From NCBI GenBank assembly GCA_017555455.1, contig JAFZGJ010000005.1, positions 1-64,000 of the forward strand: a stretch of 64,000 bases of DNA, written 5' to 3'. Below, in pieces: positions 1 through 9,715 of the stretch. The stretch is from Lachnospiraceae bacterium. Its GTDB lineage: Bacteria > Bacillota > Clostridia > Lachnospirales > Lachnospiraceae. The position numbers and the translations under genes are program-made. Under the pieces are notes generated by a model. The model saw only the letters and a list, made by a program, of their open reading frames with translations, had not been told where the DNA came from and searched no databases. Position 1 is the first letter of the stretch; each line of letters opens with the position of its first letter.

Positions 1-1122
1 AGAAGGTATCGTGTATGTAAAGATAAGAAATGGTCTATAGTTACAGAATATGGAGACATTGATATTACCATTAATTTATCTAAGCCGGAAAAAGACCCTA
101 AAGCTATTGCAGCAGCAAAATTAGCAAAACAGGCAGGGTATCCGAAATGCCTTCTTTGTATGGAAAACGAAGGCTATGCCGGTAGAGTAAATCATCCTGC
201 AAGACAGAATCACAGAATTATTCCAATTGAAATCAATAATAGTACCTGGGGATTCCAGTATTCTCCATACGTATATTACAACGAACATTGTATCGTATTT
301 AACAGCAAACATATTCCTATGAAGATTGAACATGATACTTTTTGTAAATTGTTTGATTTTGTAAAACAGTTCCCGCACTACATTGTAGGTTCTAATGCAG
401 ACCTTCCCATTGTAGGAGGTTCTATTTTAAGTCATGATCATTTCCAGGGTGGTAATTATGAATTTGCCATGGCAAAAGCTCCTGTGGAGACAGAATTTAC
501 AGTAGAAGGTTTTGAAGATGTAAAAGCAGGAATTGTAAAATGGCCGATGTCCGTAATCCGTCTTTCCGGTAAAGACACGGACAGAATTATTGCTTTATCT
601 GATAAGATTTTGGATACTTGGAGAGAGTACACAGACGAAGATGCATTTATTTATGCTTACACAGATAATGAGCCGCACAACACTATTACTCCGATTGCAA
701 GAAAACGTGGTGATAATTTTGAAATAGATTTGGTTCTTCGTAACAACATTACGACAGAAGAACATCCACTTGGTGTTTATCATCCACATGCAAAATTACA
801 TAATATTAAAAAAGAAAATATCGGTTTGATTGAAGTTATGGGGCTTGCGATTTTACCGGCAAGATTAAAACAGGAAATGGAAGTTTTGGCAGATGCCATT
901 CTTACAGGTAAAGATATCAGAAGCATTGAAATGTTAGAAAAACATGCAGACTGGGCAGAAGAATTCCTTCCGAAATATGAAGATATCAACGCGGATAATG
1001 TAATGGACATTCTTCATACAGAAATCGGTAATGTATTTACTAAAGTTTTAGAAGACGCGGGTGTATATAAACGTAATGAAGAGGGTAAGAAAGCCTTTGT
1101 GAGATTTATAAATAGTTTATAA
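1..1122 (+). CDS. galT: UDP-glucose--hexose-1-phosphate uridylyltransferase, class II (5' partial)
   Basis: The reading frame is open from the first base, so the gene starts upstream of the window; 373 C-terminal residues are visible of about 490-500 usual for class II GalT. The enzyme exchanges UMP between UDP-glucose and galactose-1-phosphate in the Leloir pathway in the cytoplasm. Family features seen are the segment [16 protein letters not shown] followed by [19 protein letters not shown], and the signature SHDHFQGG, which holds the His cluster of the active site. Class II is the Firmicutes form and lacks the HPH layout of E. coli GalT. The next gene follows after 100 bp with no terminator, so the two may be co-transcribed. 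It links to the lacLM locus and to glf further on, which need galactose metabolism. The family call is firm; only the start is missing. Confidence 0.93.
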   Translation, partial: RRYRVCKDKKWSIVTEYGDIDITINLSKPEKDPKAIAAAKLAKQAGYPKCLLCMENEGYAGRVNHPARQNHRIIPIEINNSTWGFQYSPYVYYNEHCIVFNSKHIPMKIEHDTFCKLFDFVKQFPHYIVGSNADLPIVGGSILSHDHFQGGNYEFAMAKAPVETEFTVEGFEDVKAGIVKWPMSVIRLSGKDTDRIIALSDKILDTWREYTDEDAFIYAYTDNEPHNTITPIARKRGDNFEIDLVLRNNITTEEHPLGVYHPHAKLHNIKKENIGLIEVMGLAILPARLKQEMEVLADAILTGKDIRSIEMLEKHADWAEEFLPKYEDINADNVMDILHTEIGNVFTKVLEDAGVYKRNEEGKKAFVRFINSL

Positions 1123-1222
1123 TTTGTAAGATGGTTGAGCGTGTGTAGTTCTTAAGGTACGCAAGTATGGTGGAATGAAAGTAGTGTAATATAACAGTTA
1201 AAATGATAAAGAGGAAGGAAGC

Positions 1223-1879
1223 ATGAACGGAGCATATAAAGGCGTCATTTTCGACTTTAATGGAACCTTGTTTTTTGATAATGATAAACATATTTTGGCC
1301 TGGGGTGAAATATCTAAAATGATTCGAGGACAAGGTATTACAGAGGAAGAGTTGTTGGAACATTTTAATGGAGTTCCAAATCAGAAAATAATATCCTATT
1401 TGTTGGGAAGAGTAGGAAATGCAGAAGAGCTTGAGAAATATTCCGAATTAAAAGAAGAGTTTTATCGTCGATTCTGTTTGGAGGATAAAGCGAACTTCCA
1501 TTTGGTGGATGGAGCTGTAGAATTTTTTGATTATCTGAAAGAGAAAGGTATCCCTTTTACGATTGCAAGTGCTTCTATTAAAGCTAATATTGATTTTTTT
1601 GTGAACGAGTTTGGATTGTCAAAATGGATAGAACCGAAAGATATTGTATATGACGATGGAAGCTATGAAAATAAAGTAGCAATGTTTTTGGATGCATCCC
1701 GAAAACTTGGAATAGACATCGGAGAATGTATGATTGTGGAGGATTCGGTTAGTGGAATTCAAAGTGGGCATCTTGCTGGATGTCAGAATATTATGGTGAT
1801 TGATTCATCCGGTAAAGCAGAAGAATATAAGTCTCTACCGGGAGTGGTAAAGGTAATTAAAAATTTCAGATTTGATTAA
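1223..1879 (+). CDS. HAD superfamily hydrolase, beta-phosphoglucomutase-like subfamily, motif I Asn variant
   Basis: A 218-residue protein of the HAD superfamily with a cap domain after motif I, as in beta-phosphoglucomutase and small sugar-phosphate phosphatases. Motif I is FDFNGT: the nucleophile Asp is at residue 11, but the second acidic position (residue 13), usually Asp and the general acid/base, is Asn. Motif II lies around TIASAS, the motif III Lys near residue 152 (ENKVAMFL), and motif IV is VEDSVSGI. The start is set by GAGGAAGGA just upstream of the ATG. It follows galT by 100 bp. The substrate cannot be named; a hexose phosphate is a guess from context. I recall the DFNGT form in other Lachnospiraceae proteins, so it is probably a subfamily trait and not a sequencing error. 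Confidence 0.85.
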   Translation: MNGAYKGVIFDFNGTLFFDNDKHILAWGEISKMIRGQGITEEELLEHFNGVPNQKIISYLLGRVGNAEELEKYSELKEEFYRRFCLEDKANFHLVDGAVEFFDYLKEKGIPFTIASASIKANIDFFVNEFGLSKWIEPKDIVYDDGSYENKVAMFLDASRKLGIDIGECMIVEDSVSGIQSGHLAGCQNIMVIDSSGKAEEYKSLPGVVKVIKNFRFD

Positions 1880-1921
1880 TCTGTTTTTGCATAAAAGCAA
1901 TATCATTACAAAATAAGAAAC

Positions 1922-1962
1922 TCATGATTAATGGTTAGATTGTCAAAATAATATTAAGAGAG
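1922..1962 (+). repeat. Duplicated 3' tail of an HPr-like gene (copy without its gene)
   Basis: These 41 bases match 2642-2682 at 37 positions. At 2642 the sequence is the last codons and stop of the second HPr-like gene plus its spacer to the terminator. Here the codons for Met-Ile-Asn-Gly-stop are kept but no open frame precedes them. The terminator that follows is copied as well. This suggests that a third gene copy once stood here and was deleted, or that only the tail was copied. Confidence 0.75.
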
Positions 1963-1992
1963 TGCCGGGGATTGAATCCCGGCATTTTCTTA
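1963..1992 (+). terminator. Rho-independent terminator after the galT/HAD pair
   Basis: The stem TGCCGGG/CCCGGCA with a short AT-rich loop is followed by TTTTCTTA. It is nearly the same hairpin as the one at 2687, and the 40 bases before it also match the 3' end of the second HPr-like gene, so it looks like a copy left by a duplication. Confidence 0.8.
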
Positions 1993-2161
1993 TTTATTCA
2001 AAAAAGTGTATGTTTTGTACAATAACGGTATATATAGGCAAAAAAGAAAAGCAATATCCTTATAAAAATACCATATATATTTATTGTGATAAAGAAAAAA
2101 AGAATATATATTATAGTTGTAAAGAGGAAGTAAAAAACACTAAACGAAAGGAGCTTGCATC

Positions 2162-2395
2162 ATGACAGTAACCAATATTACAAACGTAGAAAAATTTTTT
2201 GAAACCATTAACAAATGTGAAGGAAAAGTAGAACTGATTACAGAACAAGGAGACAGATTTAACTTAAAATCTACACTTTCCCAATATGTATCACTAGTAA
2301 GATTTTTTTCAAACTGCACAGTTCCATCCGTTCAGCTTGTGATTTCAAATCATGCAGATACTCAAAAGTTAATGAGATATATGATGAATAATTAA
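2162..2395 (+). CDS. HPr-like small protein lacking the phospho-His segment (copy 1)
   Basis: A 77-residue protein; AAAGGAGC precedes the ATG. From about residue 18 it runs GKVELITEQGDRFNLKS then SQYVSLV, which follows the HPr (PtsH) pattern of a beta strand, the conserved NLKS turn and the second helix, and ends with a helix like the HPr C-terminus (ADTQKLMRYM). The N-terminal part is short and there is no GIHARPA-type loop with the phosphorylatable His, so it cannot act as a PTS phosphocarrier in the known way. Copy 2 follows after 29 bp and is closely similar. The function is unknown; a regulatory HPr-like protein is an inference from the fold pattern only. Confidence 0.7.
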   Translation: MTVTNITNVEKFFETINKCEGKVELITEQGDRFNLKSTLSQYVSLVRFFSNCTVPSVQLVISNHADTQKLMRYMMNN

Positions 2396-2424
2396 ATTAA
2401 TGTTCAATGAAAGGAGCACATAAT

Positions 2425-2658
2425 ATGAAACTTACAAATGTAGCAAATGTAGATAAGTTATTAAAAACAATAGAAGGATGTGAAGGGAAAGTAGAACTGG
2501 TAACAGAGCAGGGAGATCGATATAATCTTAAATCTAAGCTTTCACAGTACGTATCGTTTGTTAAGGTTTTGGCAAATTGTACAATTCCATCAATTGAGAT
2601 TATCACTTCTAATCATGCTGATGCTGAAAAGCTGATGAAATTCATGATCAATGGTTAG
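2425..2658 (+). CDS. HPr-like small protein lacking the phospho-His segment (copy 2)
   Basis: A 77-residue paralogue of the gene just upstream, the same length and alignable end to end (GKVELVTEQGDRYNLKSKLSQ in place of GKVELITEQGDRFNLKST). The chosen ATG has AAAGGAGC with a 7-base spacer; an in-frame ATG at 2407 would place this ribosome binding site inside the gene, so it is rejected. Like copy 1 it keeps the NLKS turn of HPr but lacks the His loop. A strong hairpin follows 28 bases after the stop. The two copies probably form one transcript. The function is not known. Confidence 0.7.
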   Translation: MKLTNVANVDKLLKTIEGCEGKVELVTEQGDRYNLKSKLSQYVSFVKVLANCTIPSIEIITSNHADAEKLMKFMING

Positions 2659-2686
2659 ATTGTCAAAAAAATATTAGGAAAGAGAA

Positions 2687-2720
2687 TGCCGGGTTTTGTG
2701 GATTGCCCGGCAATTTCTTT
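2687..2720 (+). terminator. Rho-independent terminator after the HPr-like pair
   Basis: The stem TGCCGGG/CCCGGCA has a 12-base loop and is followed by ATTTCTTTA. Its twin is at 1963. It lies between this pair and the convergent AraC gene. Confidence 0.8.
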
Positions 2721-2741
2721 ATCAAGGATACAATAATAGAT

Positions 2742-3611
2742 TTAATTAATCCATTTTTTGCGAAAATCAGATGCACTAATACCTTCAGATTTTTTGAATT
2801 GCTTGTTGAAATAGCTGGCATCATAAAAACCGCATTCAAGGGCAATTTCTTCTAAAGTATAAGGAGAAAAACGAAGCAATTTTTTTGCCAGAGTAATTCT
2901 TTTGGCAATAACGTAATGATTTAACGTGATACCATACAGATTTTTAAACTCTCTGCATAAGTAGTATTTACTTATAAAAAATTCTTCTGCCAGTTCATCT
3001 AAAGAAAACTTTTCCGTATAATGTTCATCCAGATAATTGCGGACATTTTCTAAATTCCTTTTATGGGAGATGGGAGATTCTTTGGGTTTAATAATCTCTT
3101 GCAATAAAATAGAGAGAATATCCATAATCAGTCTGGAGGAGGCGATTTCAGAGGATAAATCGGAGGTCTTATTTACATCCAGAAGGCTGGTAAATTTTTG
3201 GTATAGTTCTTCAAAAGAGCCTGGCATTAAAACCGGCGAAGATAAGCCGGAAAAGAAACGGTAGTATTCAGGTGTGGTTGCACCGCTAAAATGTACCCAG
3301 ATTAATTCCCAAGGATCATCGGAGTTACTTTGGTGAAAGTAAGGTGTCATGCAGTCAATGAAAAAACATGCCCCTTTTGTTAATGTAAAAGTTTTGTTTT
3401 CATACATTAAGATTCCGCTACCGGAAAGTACCAGTACGATAAGGTAGGAATCTAAATTTTTTCTGGAAGCACGATGGCTTTCACGTAGTTTCAGATATCC
3501 GGTTTCTTGCACATAGAAAAAGGTAGAGCGGGCAATAGGACTGGGAGTCTGGATCATTCGTTTGGAACTTTCGATATAAGAATCAGGGAATGTATCAAAA
3601 ATGTTTTTCAT
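2742..3611 (-). CDS. AraC family transcriptional regulator
   Basis: A 289-residue protein with an N-terminal cupin-type sensing domain (about residues 20-160) and a C-terminal AraC/XylS domain with two helix-turn-helix units (about 188-287): SLDELAEEFFISKYYLCREF and EEIALECGFYDASYFNKQFK, the latter being the hallmark second unit. It is divergent from the GDP-fucose operon, with 178 bp between them that hold two direct repeats 21 bp apart (3630 and 3651). The likely role is to control that operon and itself in response to a sugar; the ligand is unknown. A GAGG ribosome binding site precedes the ATG at 3611. Confidence 0.9.
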   Translation of the reverse strand: MKNIFDTFPDSYIESSKRMIQTPSPIARSTFFYVQETGYLKLRESHRASRKNLDSYLIVLVLSGSGILMYENKTFTLTKGACFFIDCMTPYFHQSNSDDPWELIWVHFSGATTPEYYRFFSGLSSPVLMPGSFEELYQKFTSLLDVNKTSDLSSEIASSRLIMDILSILLQEIIKPKESPISHKRNLENVRNYLDEHYTEKFSLDELAEEFFISKYYLCREFKNLYGITLNHYVIAKRITLAKKLLRFSPYTLEEIALECGFYDASYFNKQFKKSEGISASDFRKKWIN

Positions 3612-3629
3612 AATAACCTCAATGCAAAA

Positions 3630-3669
3630 GCAATATAATACTTGTTTATAGCAATATCATAACTTGTTA
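3630..3669. promoter_or_regulatory. Direct repeat, probable AraC operator
   Basis: The units GCAATATAATACTTGTTTA (3630) and GCAATATCATAACTTGTTA (3651) are 21 bp apart, two helical turns, which is the usual arrangement of AraC half-sites. The core ATAATACTTGT recurs once more at 3711-3721, nearer to manC. All three lie between the divergent AraC gene and manC. The assignment to this regulator is inferred. Confidence 0.5.
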
Positions 3670-3789
3670 ATATGAATATACAGGACTATATTATGAAAAG
3701 CAAGAACAAAATAATACTTGTAAAAACAATGCAAATTAATATTAAGAAAATATAACAAAAAGGAAATCGTAAAGAGAAAGGATAAAGAT

Positions 3790-5151
3790 ATGTATTATGT
3801 ATTACTTTCCGGTGGAAGCGGAAAAAGGTTATGGCCTCTTTCCAGTGATACCAGACCAAAACAATATTTGAAACTTGTTAATAAAGAAAATAATTCCATG
3901 GATTCCTGTTCTATGCTGCAAAGAGTATGGGAACAGTTAGAGGAAGCAGGAATGGCAAAAAATACAGTTATCACGGCAGGTGAAAATCAGATGGAATTGA
4001 TTCATAGTCAGATTAAACCGAAGGGGATTGTGGTGGAGCCGGAAGCAAGAGATACTTTTCCGGCAGTAATGTTGTCCTGTGCATTTCTTCACAGTAATAT
4101 GGGAGCCGGCAGGGAAGATTACGTTGCCTTTCTTCCGGTAGATCCGTATACGGAACAGAAATATTTTGAAAATATAAAACAGTTAGAAGCCATAGTGAAA
4201 AAGACCCAGGCAAACGTAGGACTGTTAGGTGTGGTTCCAACATATCCGGCAACAAAATATGGTTATATTTTGCCGGAGGAAGAGGAAGAAAATTATATTT
4301 GGGTGAAAGGTTTTGAAGAAAAACCTACAGAGGAAAGAGCAGAGGGGCTCATAGGGCAGGAGGCTCTATGGAACTGCGGAGTGTTTTGTGTAAAGATTGG
4401 AGATATGCTACAAAAGGTTTCCCGGTATGGGGTTTCAGAAAATTATGATGAAATGTTTCGGGAGTATCATAAACTTCCTAAAATTAGTTTCGACTATGAG
4501 GTATTACAAAAGACAGATAAATTAGTAGCAGTAAAATTTGAAGGATTTTGGAAAGATTTGGGAACCTGGGATGCTATGGCAGAGCAGATGAATACAGATA
4601 CCAAAGGAAATGTAATTCTGGATGAAAACTGTATGGATACACAGGTAATTAATGAATTGGAAATTCCGGTAACTGTTATGGGAGCAAAAAATATGGTAGT
4701 GGTTGCATCGAAAGAGGGAATCTTAGTAGCGGATAAAAATGAAGCTGCAAGAGTCAAAGAAGTAACGAATGCAATAGCATATACTTCCAAATATGAAGAA
4801 CGCAGATGGGGAACCTTAGAAACCTTGCATGAATCCCAAAATGACGGAGTTTCTACTTTAACCAGAAAAATCAAAATATACTCCGGAATGAATTCAAGCT
4901 ATCATTTCCATCAGAATAGAGATGAAATTTGGACGATATTAGGTGGAAAAGGAGAATTAATACTGGAAGGAAATAAGATGTTATTGGAACCGGGAAAAGC
5001 AATCTGTATTCGTAAAAATCAGAGACACGCAATCAAAGCATACAGTGATTTTGAATATATTGAAATGCACGTGGGAAAAAGCAACGGAAATGAGGATATC
5101 AATAGAATTACATTTAACTGGGATGAAATTGAGTTGGTAAATATATTATAG
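3790..5151 (+). CDS. manC: Mannose-1-phosphate guanylyltransferase with C-terminal cupin domain
   Basis: A 453-residue enzyme that makes GDP-mannose from mannose-1-phosphate and GTP. The N-terminal nucleotidyltransferase domain has the signature [11 protein letters not shown] near residue 8 followed by RPKQ, then FLPVDPY and FEEKP. The last 110 residues form a cupin ([25 protein letters not shown]) like the phosphomannose isomerase domain of bifunctional ManC/AlgA proteins. As a separate manA is present in the same operon, the isomerase activity of this domain may be absent. It is the first gene of the operon, with GAGAAAGG before the ATG, and gmd follows 19 bp later. Confidence 0.92.
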   Translation: MYYVLLSGGSGKRLWPLSSDTRPKQYLKLVNKENNSMDSCSMLQRVWEQLEEAGMAKNTVITAGENQMELIHSQIKPKGIVVEPEARDTFPAVMLSCAFLHSNMGAGREDYVAFLPVDPYTEQKYFENIKQLEAIVKKTQANVGLLGVVPTYPATKYGYILPEEEEENYIWVKGFEEKPTEERAEGLIGQEALWNCGVFCVKIGDMLQKVSRYGVSENYDEMFREYHKLPKISFDYEVLQKTDKLVAVKFEGFWKDLGTWDAMAEQMNTDTKGNVILDENCMDTQVINELEIPVTVMGAKNMVVVASKEGILVADKNEAARVKEVTNAIAYTSKYEERRWGTLETLHESQNDGVSTLTRKIKIYSGMNSSYHFHQNRDEIWTILGGKGELILEGNKMLLEPGKAICIRKNQRHAIKAYSDFEYIEMHVGKSNGNEDINRITFNWDEIELVNIL

Positions 5152-5170
5152 AAAAGAGGATGAAAATAAA

Positions 5171-6238
5171 ATGAAGAAAACAGCATTGATCACAGGAGTT
5201 ACAGGACAGGATGGTTCTTATCTGGCCGAGTTTTTATTAGAAAAAGGATATGAAGTATATGGATTGTTTCGTAGAGGTTCCACCAATACTTCTGCAAGAA
5301 TTGCACATTTATTAGAAGAGACAGCGAAAGAAAATGAAAAATTGAAATTGGTGTATGGAGATATGACCGATTCCATGAATCTGGTTCGTCTTATGTTTGA
5401 GATACAGCCGGATGAAATTTATAATTTGGCAGCACAGTCACACGTAGCGGTTTCTTTTGAAGAACCGGAATACACTGCTAATGCGGACGGAATCGGTGTT
5501 CTTAGAATTTTGGAAGCGGTCCGTATTGCAGGATTGACGGAAAAAACCAGAATTTATCAGGCATCAACATCAGAGTTATATGGGAAAGTAGAAGAAATTC
5601 CGCAAAGAGAAACGACACCGTTTCATCCCCGCTCACCGTATGCTGTGGCAAAATTATATGGTTACTGGATGACAAAGCATTATCGGGAAGCTTATGGTAT
5701 GTATGCTGTAAACGGAATTCTTTTTAATCATGAGTCAGAACGAAGAGGAGAAACCTTTGTTACCAGAAAAATTACTTTGGGAGTTGCTAATATTTTGGCG
5801 GGGAAACAGGATAAATTATATCTTGGGAATTTAAACGCCAAACGTGATTGGGGATATGCCAAGGATTATGTGGAATGTATGTGGATGATTTTACAGCAGG
5901 ATACTCCGGATGATTATGTCATTGCTACCGGAGAAACCCGCACGGTTCGTGAATTTGTAACTGCGTCTTTTAAAACAGCAGGAGTTGATATTTTATGGGA
6001 AGGTGAAGGGATAGAGGAAAAGGGAATTGATAAAGCTACCGGGAAAGTGCTGGTAGAGGTTTCCGCAGAATTTTTCCGTCCTGCAGAAGTTGATTTATTG
6101 TTGGGAGATCCTACAAAAGCCAAAACAGTGCTTGGTTGGAATCCAAGAAAGACTTCCTTTGAAGAATTAGTAAAAATTATGACAGAGCATGATATGGAAT
6201 TAGTAAAAAATTCTGATATCGCAGGTGTTTTAAAATAA
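5171..6238 (+). CDS. gmd: GDP-mannose 4,6-dehydratase
   Basis: A 355-residue extended short-chain dehydrogenase that converts GDP-D-mannose to GDP-4-keto-6-deoxy-D-mannose. The N-terminal Rossmann motif is [12 protein letters not shown], followed by the family segment [14 protein letters not shown]. The catalytic Thr-Ser-Glu lies in STSELYGK and the Tyr/Lys pair in [26 protein letters not shown] is also typical. The length matches the family. It lies between manC and fcl in the order expected for GDP-fucose synthesis. RBS: AGAGGATG before the ATG. Confidence 0.97.
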   Translation: MKKTALITGVTGQDGSYLAEFLLEKGYEVYGLFRRGSTNTSARIAHLLEETAKENEKLKLVYGDMTDSMNLVRLMFEIQPDEIYNLAAQSHVAVSFEEPEYTANADGIGVLRILEAVRIAGLTEKTRIYQASTSELYGKVEEIPQRETTPFHPRSPYAVAKLYGYWMTKHYREAYGMYAVNGILFNHESERRGETFVTRKITLGVANILAGKQDKLYLGNLNAKRDWGYAKDYVECMWMILQQDTPDDYVIATGETRTVREFVTASFKTAGVDILWEGEGIEEKGIDKATGKVLVEVSAEFFRPAEVDLLLGDPTKAKTVLGWNPRKTSFEELVKIMTEHDMELVKNSDIAGVLK

Positions 6239-6298
6239 AACAGAATTAGAAGCACAACGTATAAGATGATTTTAGAACAAGGAGAAAAAGAGAATAAT

Positions 6299-7258
6299 AT
6301 GCAACCTTTAGATAGAAGTAAAAAAATATATGTGGCAGGCCACAGAGGTTTGGTAGGTTCTGCTCTTGTGAGAAAATTGGAGAAAGAAGGATTTACTAAT
6401 ATCATTACCAAAACTCACGCGGAATTGGATTTGACCAGACAGGCAGAGGTGGAAAAATTTTTTGAAACTGAAAAACCGGATTATGTCATTCTGGCAGCTG
6501 CCAAAGTAGGTGGAATTCATGCAAACGATACTTATCCGGCAGATTTTATTATGAAAAATTTACAGATAGAATGTAATGTAATTGATGCGGCATATAAGAA
6601 TAAGGTGCAGAAACTATTGTTTTTAGGAAGCTCCTGTATTTATCCAAGGCAGTGTCCGCAGCCTATTAAGGAAGAATATCTGTTAAGTGATTATTTGGAA
6701 AAAACCAATGAAGCTTATGCTTTGGCAAAGATTGCAGGACTAAAGATGTGTTCCTATTATAACAAACAGTATGGAACTAATTATATTAGTGTGATGCCTT
6801 GTAATTTGTATGGAATCAATGATAATTTTTCTTTGGAAAATTCCCATGTGTTACCTGCATTAATGCGGAAATTTCATGAAGCAAAAATGAAAGGAGAGTC
6901 TACAGTTACTATCTGGGGAAGTGGGAAACCTTTGCGGGAATTTTTAAATGTAGATGATTTGGCAGATGCCTGTCTGTTCCTTATGGATAATTATGAAGGT
7001 GATGATTTCTTTAATGTAGGGTATGGAAAAGAAGTCACTATTTTAGAACTGGCAGAATTAGTGAAAAAAACTGTTGGATTTGAAGGGGAGATTTTAATGG
7101 ATGCAAGTAAACCGGATGGAACTATGAGAAAACTAACGGATATCAGTCGCATCAAAGCTCTTGGTTGGAAACCGAAAATTACATTGGAAGACGGATTGAA
7201 AGAAACTTACCGATGGTTTAGGGATAAATATGAGACAGGAGATATCGTAGTAAGATGA
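6299..7258 (+). CDS. fcl: GDP-L-fucose synthase
   Basis: A 319-residue NADPH-dependent epimerase/reductase that turns GDP-4-keto-6-deoxymannose into GDP-L-fucose, the last step of the de novo pathway. It has the Rossmann motif [11 protein letters not shown], the [10 protein letters not shown] segment, the catalytic LGSSCIYPR with YALAKIAG (Tyr and Lys), and [11 protein letters not shown]. An in-frame ATG at 6266 has no good ribosome binding site, whereas the ATG at 6299 follows AAGGAGAAAAAGAG and gives the family's usual N-terminus, so 6299 is chosen. The stop overlaps the start of manA by 4 bases (ATGA), which suggests translational coupling. Confidence 0.95.
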   Translation: MQPLDRSKKIYVAGHRGLVGSALVRKLEKEGFTNIITKTHAELDLTRQAEVEKFFETEKPDYVILAAAKVGGIHANDTYPADFIMKNLQIECNVIDAAYKNKVQKLLFLGSSCIYPRQCPQPIKEEYLLSDYLEKTNEAYALAKIAGLKMCSYYNKQYGTNYISVMPCNLYGINDNFSLENSHVLPALMRKFHEAKMKGESTVTIWGSGKPLREFLNVDDLADACLFLMDNYEGDDFFNVGYGKEVTILELAELVKKTVGFEGEILMDASKPDGTMRKLTDISRIKALGWKPKITLEDGLKETYRWFRDKYETGDIVVR

Positions 7259-8076
7259 AAGATAATACACCGAGGAAACTGGAACCCATTCGGAAGCAAT
7301 ATATTTGGGGAACTGAGGATTGGATGTTGTCAGATCTTCATAAAGGGATAGATAGTAGTCCTCTTTTGGTAAAAATTATTACAGCTAAAAAAAATTTATC
7401 AGTACAGGTTCATCCGGGAAATGATTATGCTAGAGAAAATGAGAACAGTAGTGGCAAAACAGAGATGTGGTATGTGTTGGACTGTGAACCGGGAGCATTT
7501 TTATATTATGGATTGAAACATAAGATATCAGCAAATGAATTTATTAAGAGAATTAAAAATGATACGATTTTGGAAGTGTGTCAGAAAGTTCCTGTAAAGA
7601 AGGGGGATGTATTCTATATTCCGGCGGGATTGTTACATGCTATTGGAGAAGGAATTAAAGTAGCAGAAGTGCAGCAAAATTCTAATATTACGTATCGGAT
7701 ATATGATTATCACAGACAGGATGAAACAAAAAATTTCAGACCACTTCATATTAAACAGGCTGAAGAAGTAACAGGATTTATGCCACCATTGCAGGGGCAT
7801 CACCCTATAGGACAGAGAACTCTGAAAAATGGATACTATAAAACATTATTGGTACGTTGTCCATATTTTCAAGTCAGCCGTATTGAGATAGAAACAGGGT
7901 TGAAAAAAAGTGCCAGTGATGCACATCAATCCTTATTGGTGTTGGAAGGCAGCGGAACTTTAACTTATGAAGATATGGCTGTGGAAATGAAAGAGGGCGA
8001 CAGTATCTATATTCCTAAAGGTGCAGGAATTTATGAGGTACACGGAAGAGTACAGTTTTTGTTAAGTGAAGCTTGA
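7255..8076 (+). CDS. manA: Mannose-6-phosphate isomerase, class I
   Basis: A 273-residue zinc-dependent isomerase that interconverts fructose-6-phosphate and mannose-6-phosphate, the entry step to GDP-mannose. The metal-site segments [10 protein letters not shown] and KTEMWYVLD and the later [12 protein letters not shown] are typical of Bacillus-type ManA. It is somewhat shorter than the 310-320 residues usual there. It overlaps fcl by 4 bases and is followed by the phosphomannomutase gene, so all five steps from fructose-6-P to GDP-fucose are in one operon. Confidence 0.92.
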   Translation: MKDNTPRKLEPIRKQYIWGTEDWMLSDLHKGIDSSPLLVKIITAKKNLSVQVHPGNDYARENENSSGKTEMWYVLDCEPGAFLYYGLKHKISANEFIKRIKNDTILEVCQKVPVKKGDVFYIPAGLLHAIGEGIKVAEVQQNSNITYRIYDYHRQDETKNFRPLHIKQAEEVTGFMPPLQGHHPIGQRTLKNGYYKTLLVRCPYFQVSRIEIETGLKKSASDAHQSLLVLEGSGTLTYEDMAVEMKEGDSIYIPKGAGIYEVHGRVQFLLSEA

Positions 8077-8138
8077 AGAAGTAAAAAATGGGAAGCTGTA
8101 AAAATAGTGTGGAAGATAGGAAAATAGAGGAAAACAGA

Positions 8139-9635
8139 ATGAATTTAAAATTTGGTACCGGGGGATTAAGAGCTGTTATGGGAGAAGGCCCCGATTGCTT
8201 GAATATAGAAAATGTACGGGAAGCCACTTTAGGCGTAGCCGGATATATTAAAAAAAGATGCCAACAACCTAAGATTGCTATTTGTTACGACAGTAGAAAT
8301 CAATCAGAAGAATTTGCAAGGGAAACGGCAAAAGTTTTTGCTTCGAAGGAATGTGTAGTTTACATCAGCGAAACCCTAATGCCCACACCATTTCTATCCT
8401 TTGTTATCAGAAAACAGCAATGTGATTTGGGTGTGTGTATTACAGCAAGCCACAATCCCAAAGAATATAATGGATATAAGGTCTATGGTGAAGATGGCTG
8501 TCAGATTACCGGGAAAGTTGCCAAAGCGATTCAACAGGAGATTTTTAGGGAAAATAAATGGGTTCCTGAAAAAGGTGCTTCGTTTGAGGAATATAGGAGT
8601 TTGGGAAAAATCAGATATATTTCTAATAAAATGCAGGATGATTTTTGCGAGGAAATTTTATCTTATGGATTAGAAAGAAAAGTGGACTCAGTTTTGAATA
8701 TAATTTATTCTCCTTTGAATGGGGCAGGGAAGTTGTGCGTAACTAAGGTGTTAGAAGAAAAAGGATTTACCGGGATTCATATAGTAAAAGAACAAAGTGA
8801 ACCGGATGGCGATTTCCCCACGTGTCCATATCCGAATCCGGAAGATGATAAAGCCATGGAATTAGGAATCAAATTATGTGAAGAAATGGCTGCTGATATA
8901 TTTCTTGCAACAGATCCGGACAGTGATCGTGTAGGTGTAGTGGCAAAAAAAGGTAAGAATTATCAAAGATTAAATGGAAATCAGGTAGGAGTTTTGCTGC
9001 TGGATTATATTCTTAGAACAAGAAAAGAGAAAGGCACCTTACAGACGAAACCGGTCATTATAAAAACTATTGTAACAACGGAAATGGTAAGAAGAATTGC
9101 TGAAGATTATAATGCTGAAGTTATTGATACATTGACAGGCTTTAAATATATTGGAGAAAAGATTGGAGAATTAGAACAAAGGGGAGAATTGGATAGATTT
9201 GTCTTAGGAGTGGAAGAAAGCTGTGGGTATCTGATTGGCCCCTATGTGCGGGATAAGGATGCTGTGGGAGCATCTATGCTTATTTGTGAAATGGCAGATA
9301 AATACAAAAAGCAGGGGAAAAGTTTGTGGGACAGACTGGAAGAGTTATATCAGAAGTATGGATATTATGAAAGTGTTACACAGACTCAGAATTTTGATGA
9401 AAGAGATGCAGAATATTATATGCAGTCTCTAAGAAAAAGAATAGAAGAAACGAAATACTTAGAAGAATTTGGCGGCGGGATAAATCGTTATAAAGATTAT
9501 ATGAAAACAGAGGGAAATCTGCCTAAAGCAAATGTTGTGAAAATATGGTTTCAAAATGGTTCTTCTCTAATTGTACGGCCATCGGGGACAGAACCTAAAA
9601 TTAAGTTTTATAGGGAACATATTTCAGAAAAATAA
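8139..9635 (+). CDS. manB: Phosphomannomutase/phosphoglucomutase
   Basis: A 498-residue alpha-D-phosphohexomutase, expected to convert mannose-6-P to mannose-1-P here. It has the four family loops in order: TASHNPKEYNGYKVY with the phosphoserine, DPDSDRVGVV for the metal, EESCGYLIG for sugar binding, and RPSGTEPKIKFY for the phosphate. The ATG at 8139 follows GAGGAAAACAG and gives the family N-terminus NLKFGTGGLR; an in-frame ATG at 8088 would add 17 unrelated residues. It ends the operon before a strong terminator. It could also serve as a phosphoglucomutase; the operon favours mannose. Confidence 0.9.
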   Translation: MNLKFGTGGLRAVMGEGPDCLNIENVREATLGVAGYIKKRCQQPKIAICYDSRNQSEEFARETAKVFASKECVVYISETLMPTPFLSFVIRKQQCDLGVCITASHNPKEYNGYKVYGEDGCQITGKVAKAIQQEIFRENKWVPEKGASFEEYRSLGKIRYISNKMQDDFCEEILSYGLERKVDSVLNIIYSPLNGAGKLCVTKVLEEKGFTGIHIVKEQSEPDGDFPTCPYPNPEDDKAMELGIKLCEEMAADIFLATDPDSDRVGVVAKKGKNYQRLNGNQVGVLLLDYILRTRKEKGTLQTKPVIIKTIVTTEMVRRIAEDYNAEVIDTLTGFKYIGEKIGELEQRGELDRFVLGVEESCGYLIGPYVRDKDAVGASMLICEMADKYKKQGKSLWDRLEELYQKYGYYESVTQTQNFDERDAEYYMQSLRKRIEETKYLEEFGGGINRYKDYMKTEGNLPKANVVKIWFQNGSSLIVRPSGTEPKIKFYREHISEK

Positions 9636-9642
9636 TAGAAAG

Positions 9643-9676
9643 AAAGTGCCGATGTTTTGTTCGGCACTTTTTGTGT
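9643..9676. terminator. Bidirectional terminator between manB and AraC gene
   Basis: A perfect 10-bp stem AAAGTGCCGA/TCGGCACTTT with an 8-base loop and T-rich flanks on both strands. It serves the GDP-fucose operon and the convergent AraC gene ending at 9716. Confidence 0.9.
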
Positions 9677-9715
9677 GAAAAAAGTTTAATATACGTTGGA
9701 TAGCTCTGCCTGAAT

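Noticed and set aside
1962..2165. 67-codon frame starting GTG over the terminator at 1963
   Set aside because: It begins in the hairpin, has no ribosome binding site, and its product is Lys-rich low-complexity sequence from AT-rich leader DNA.
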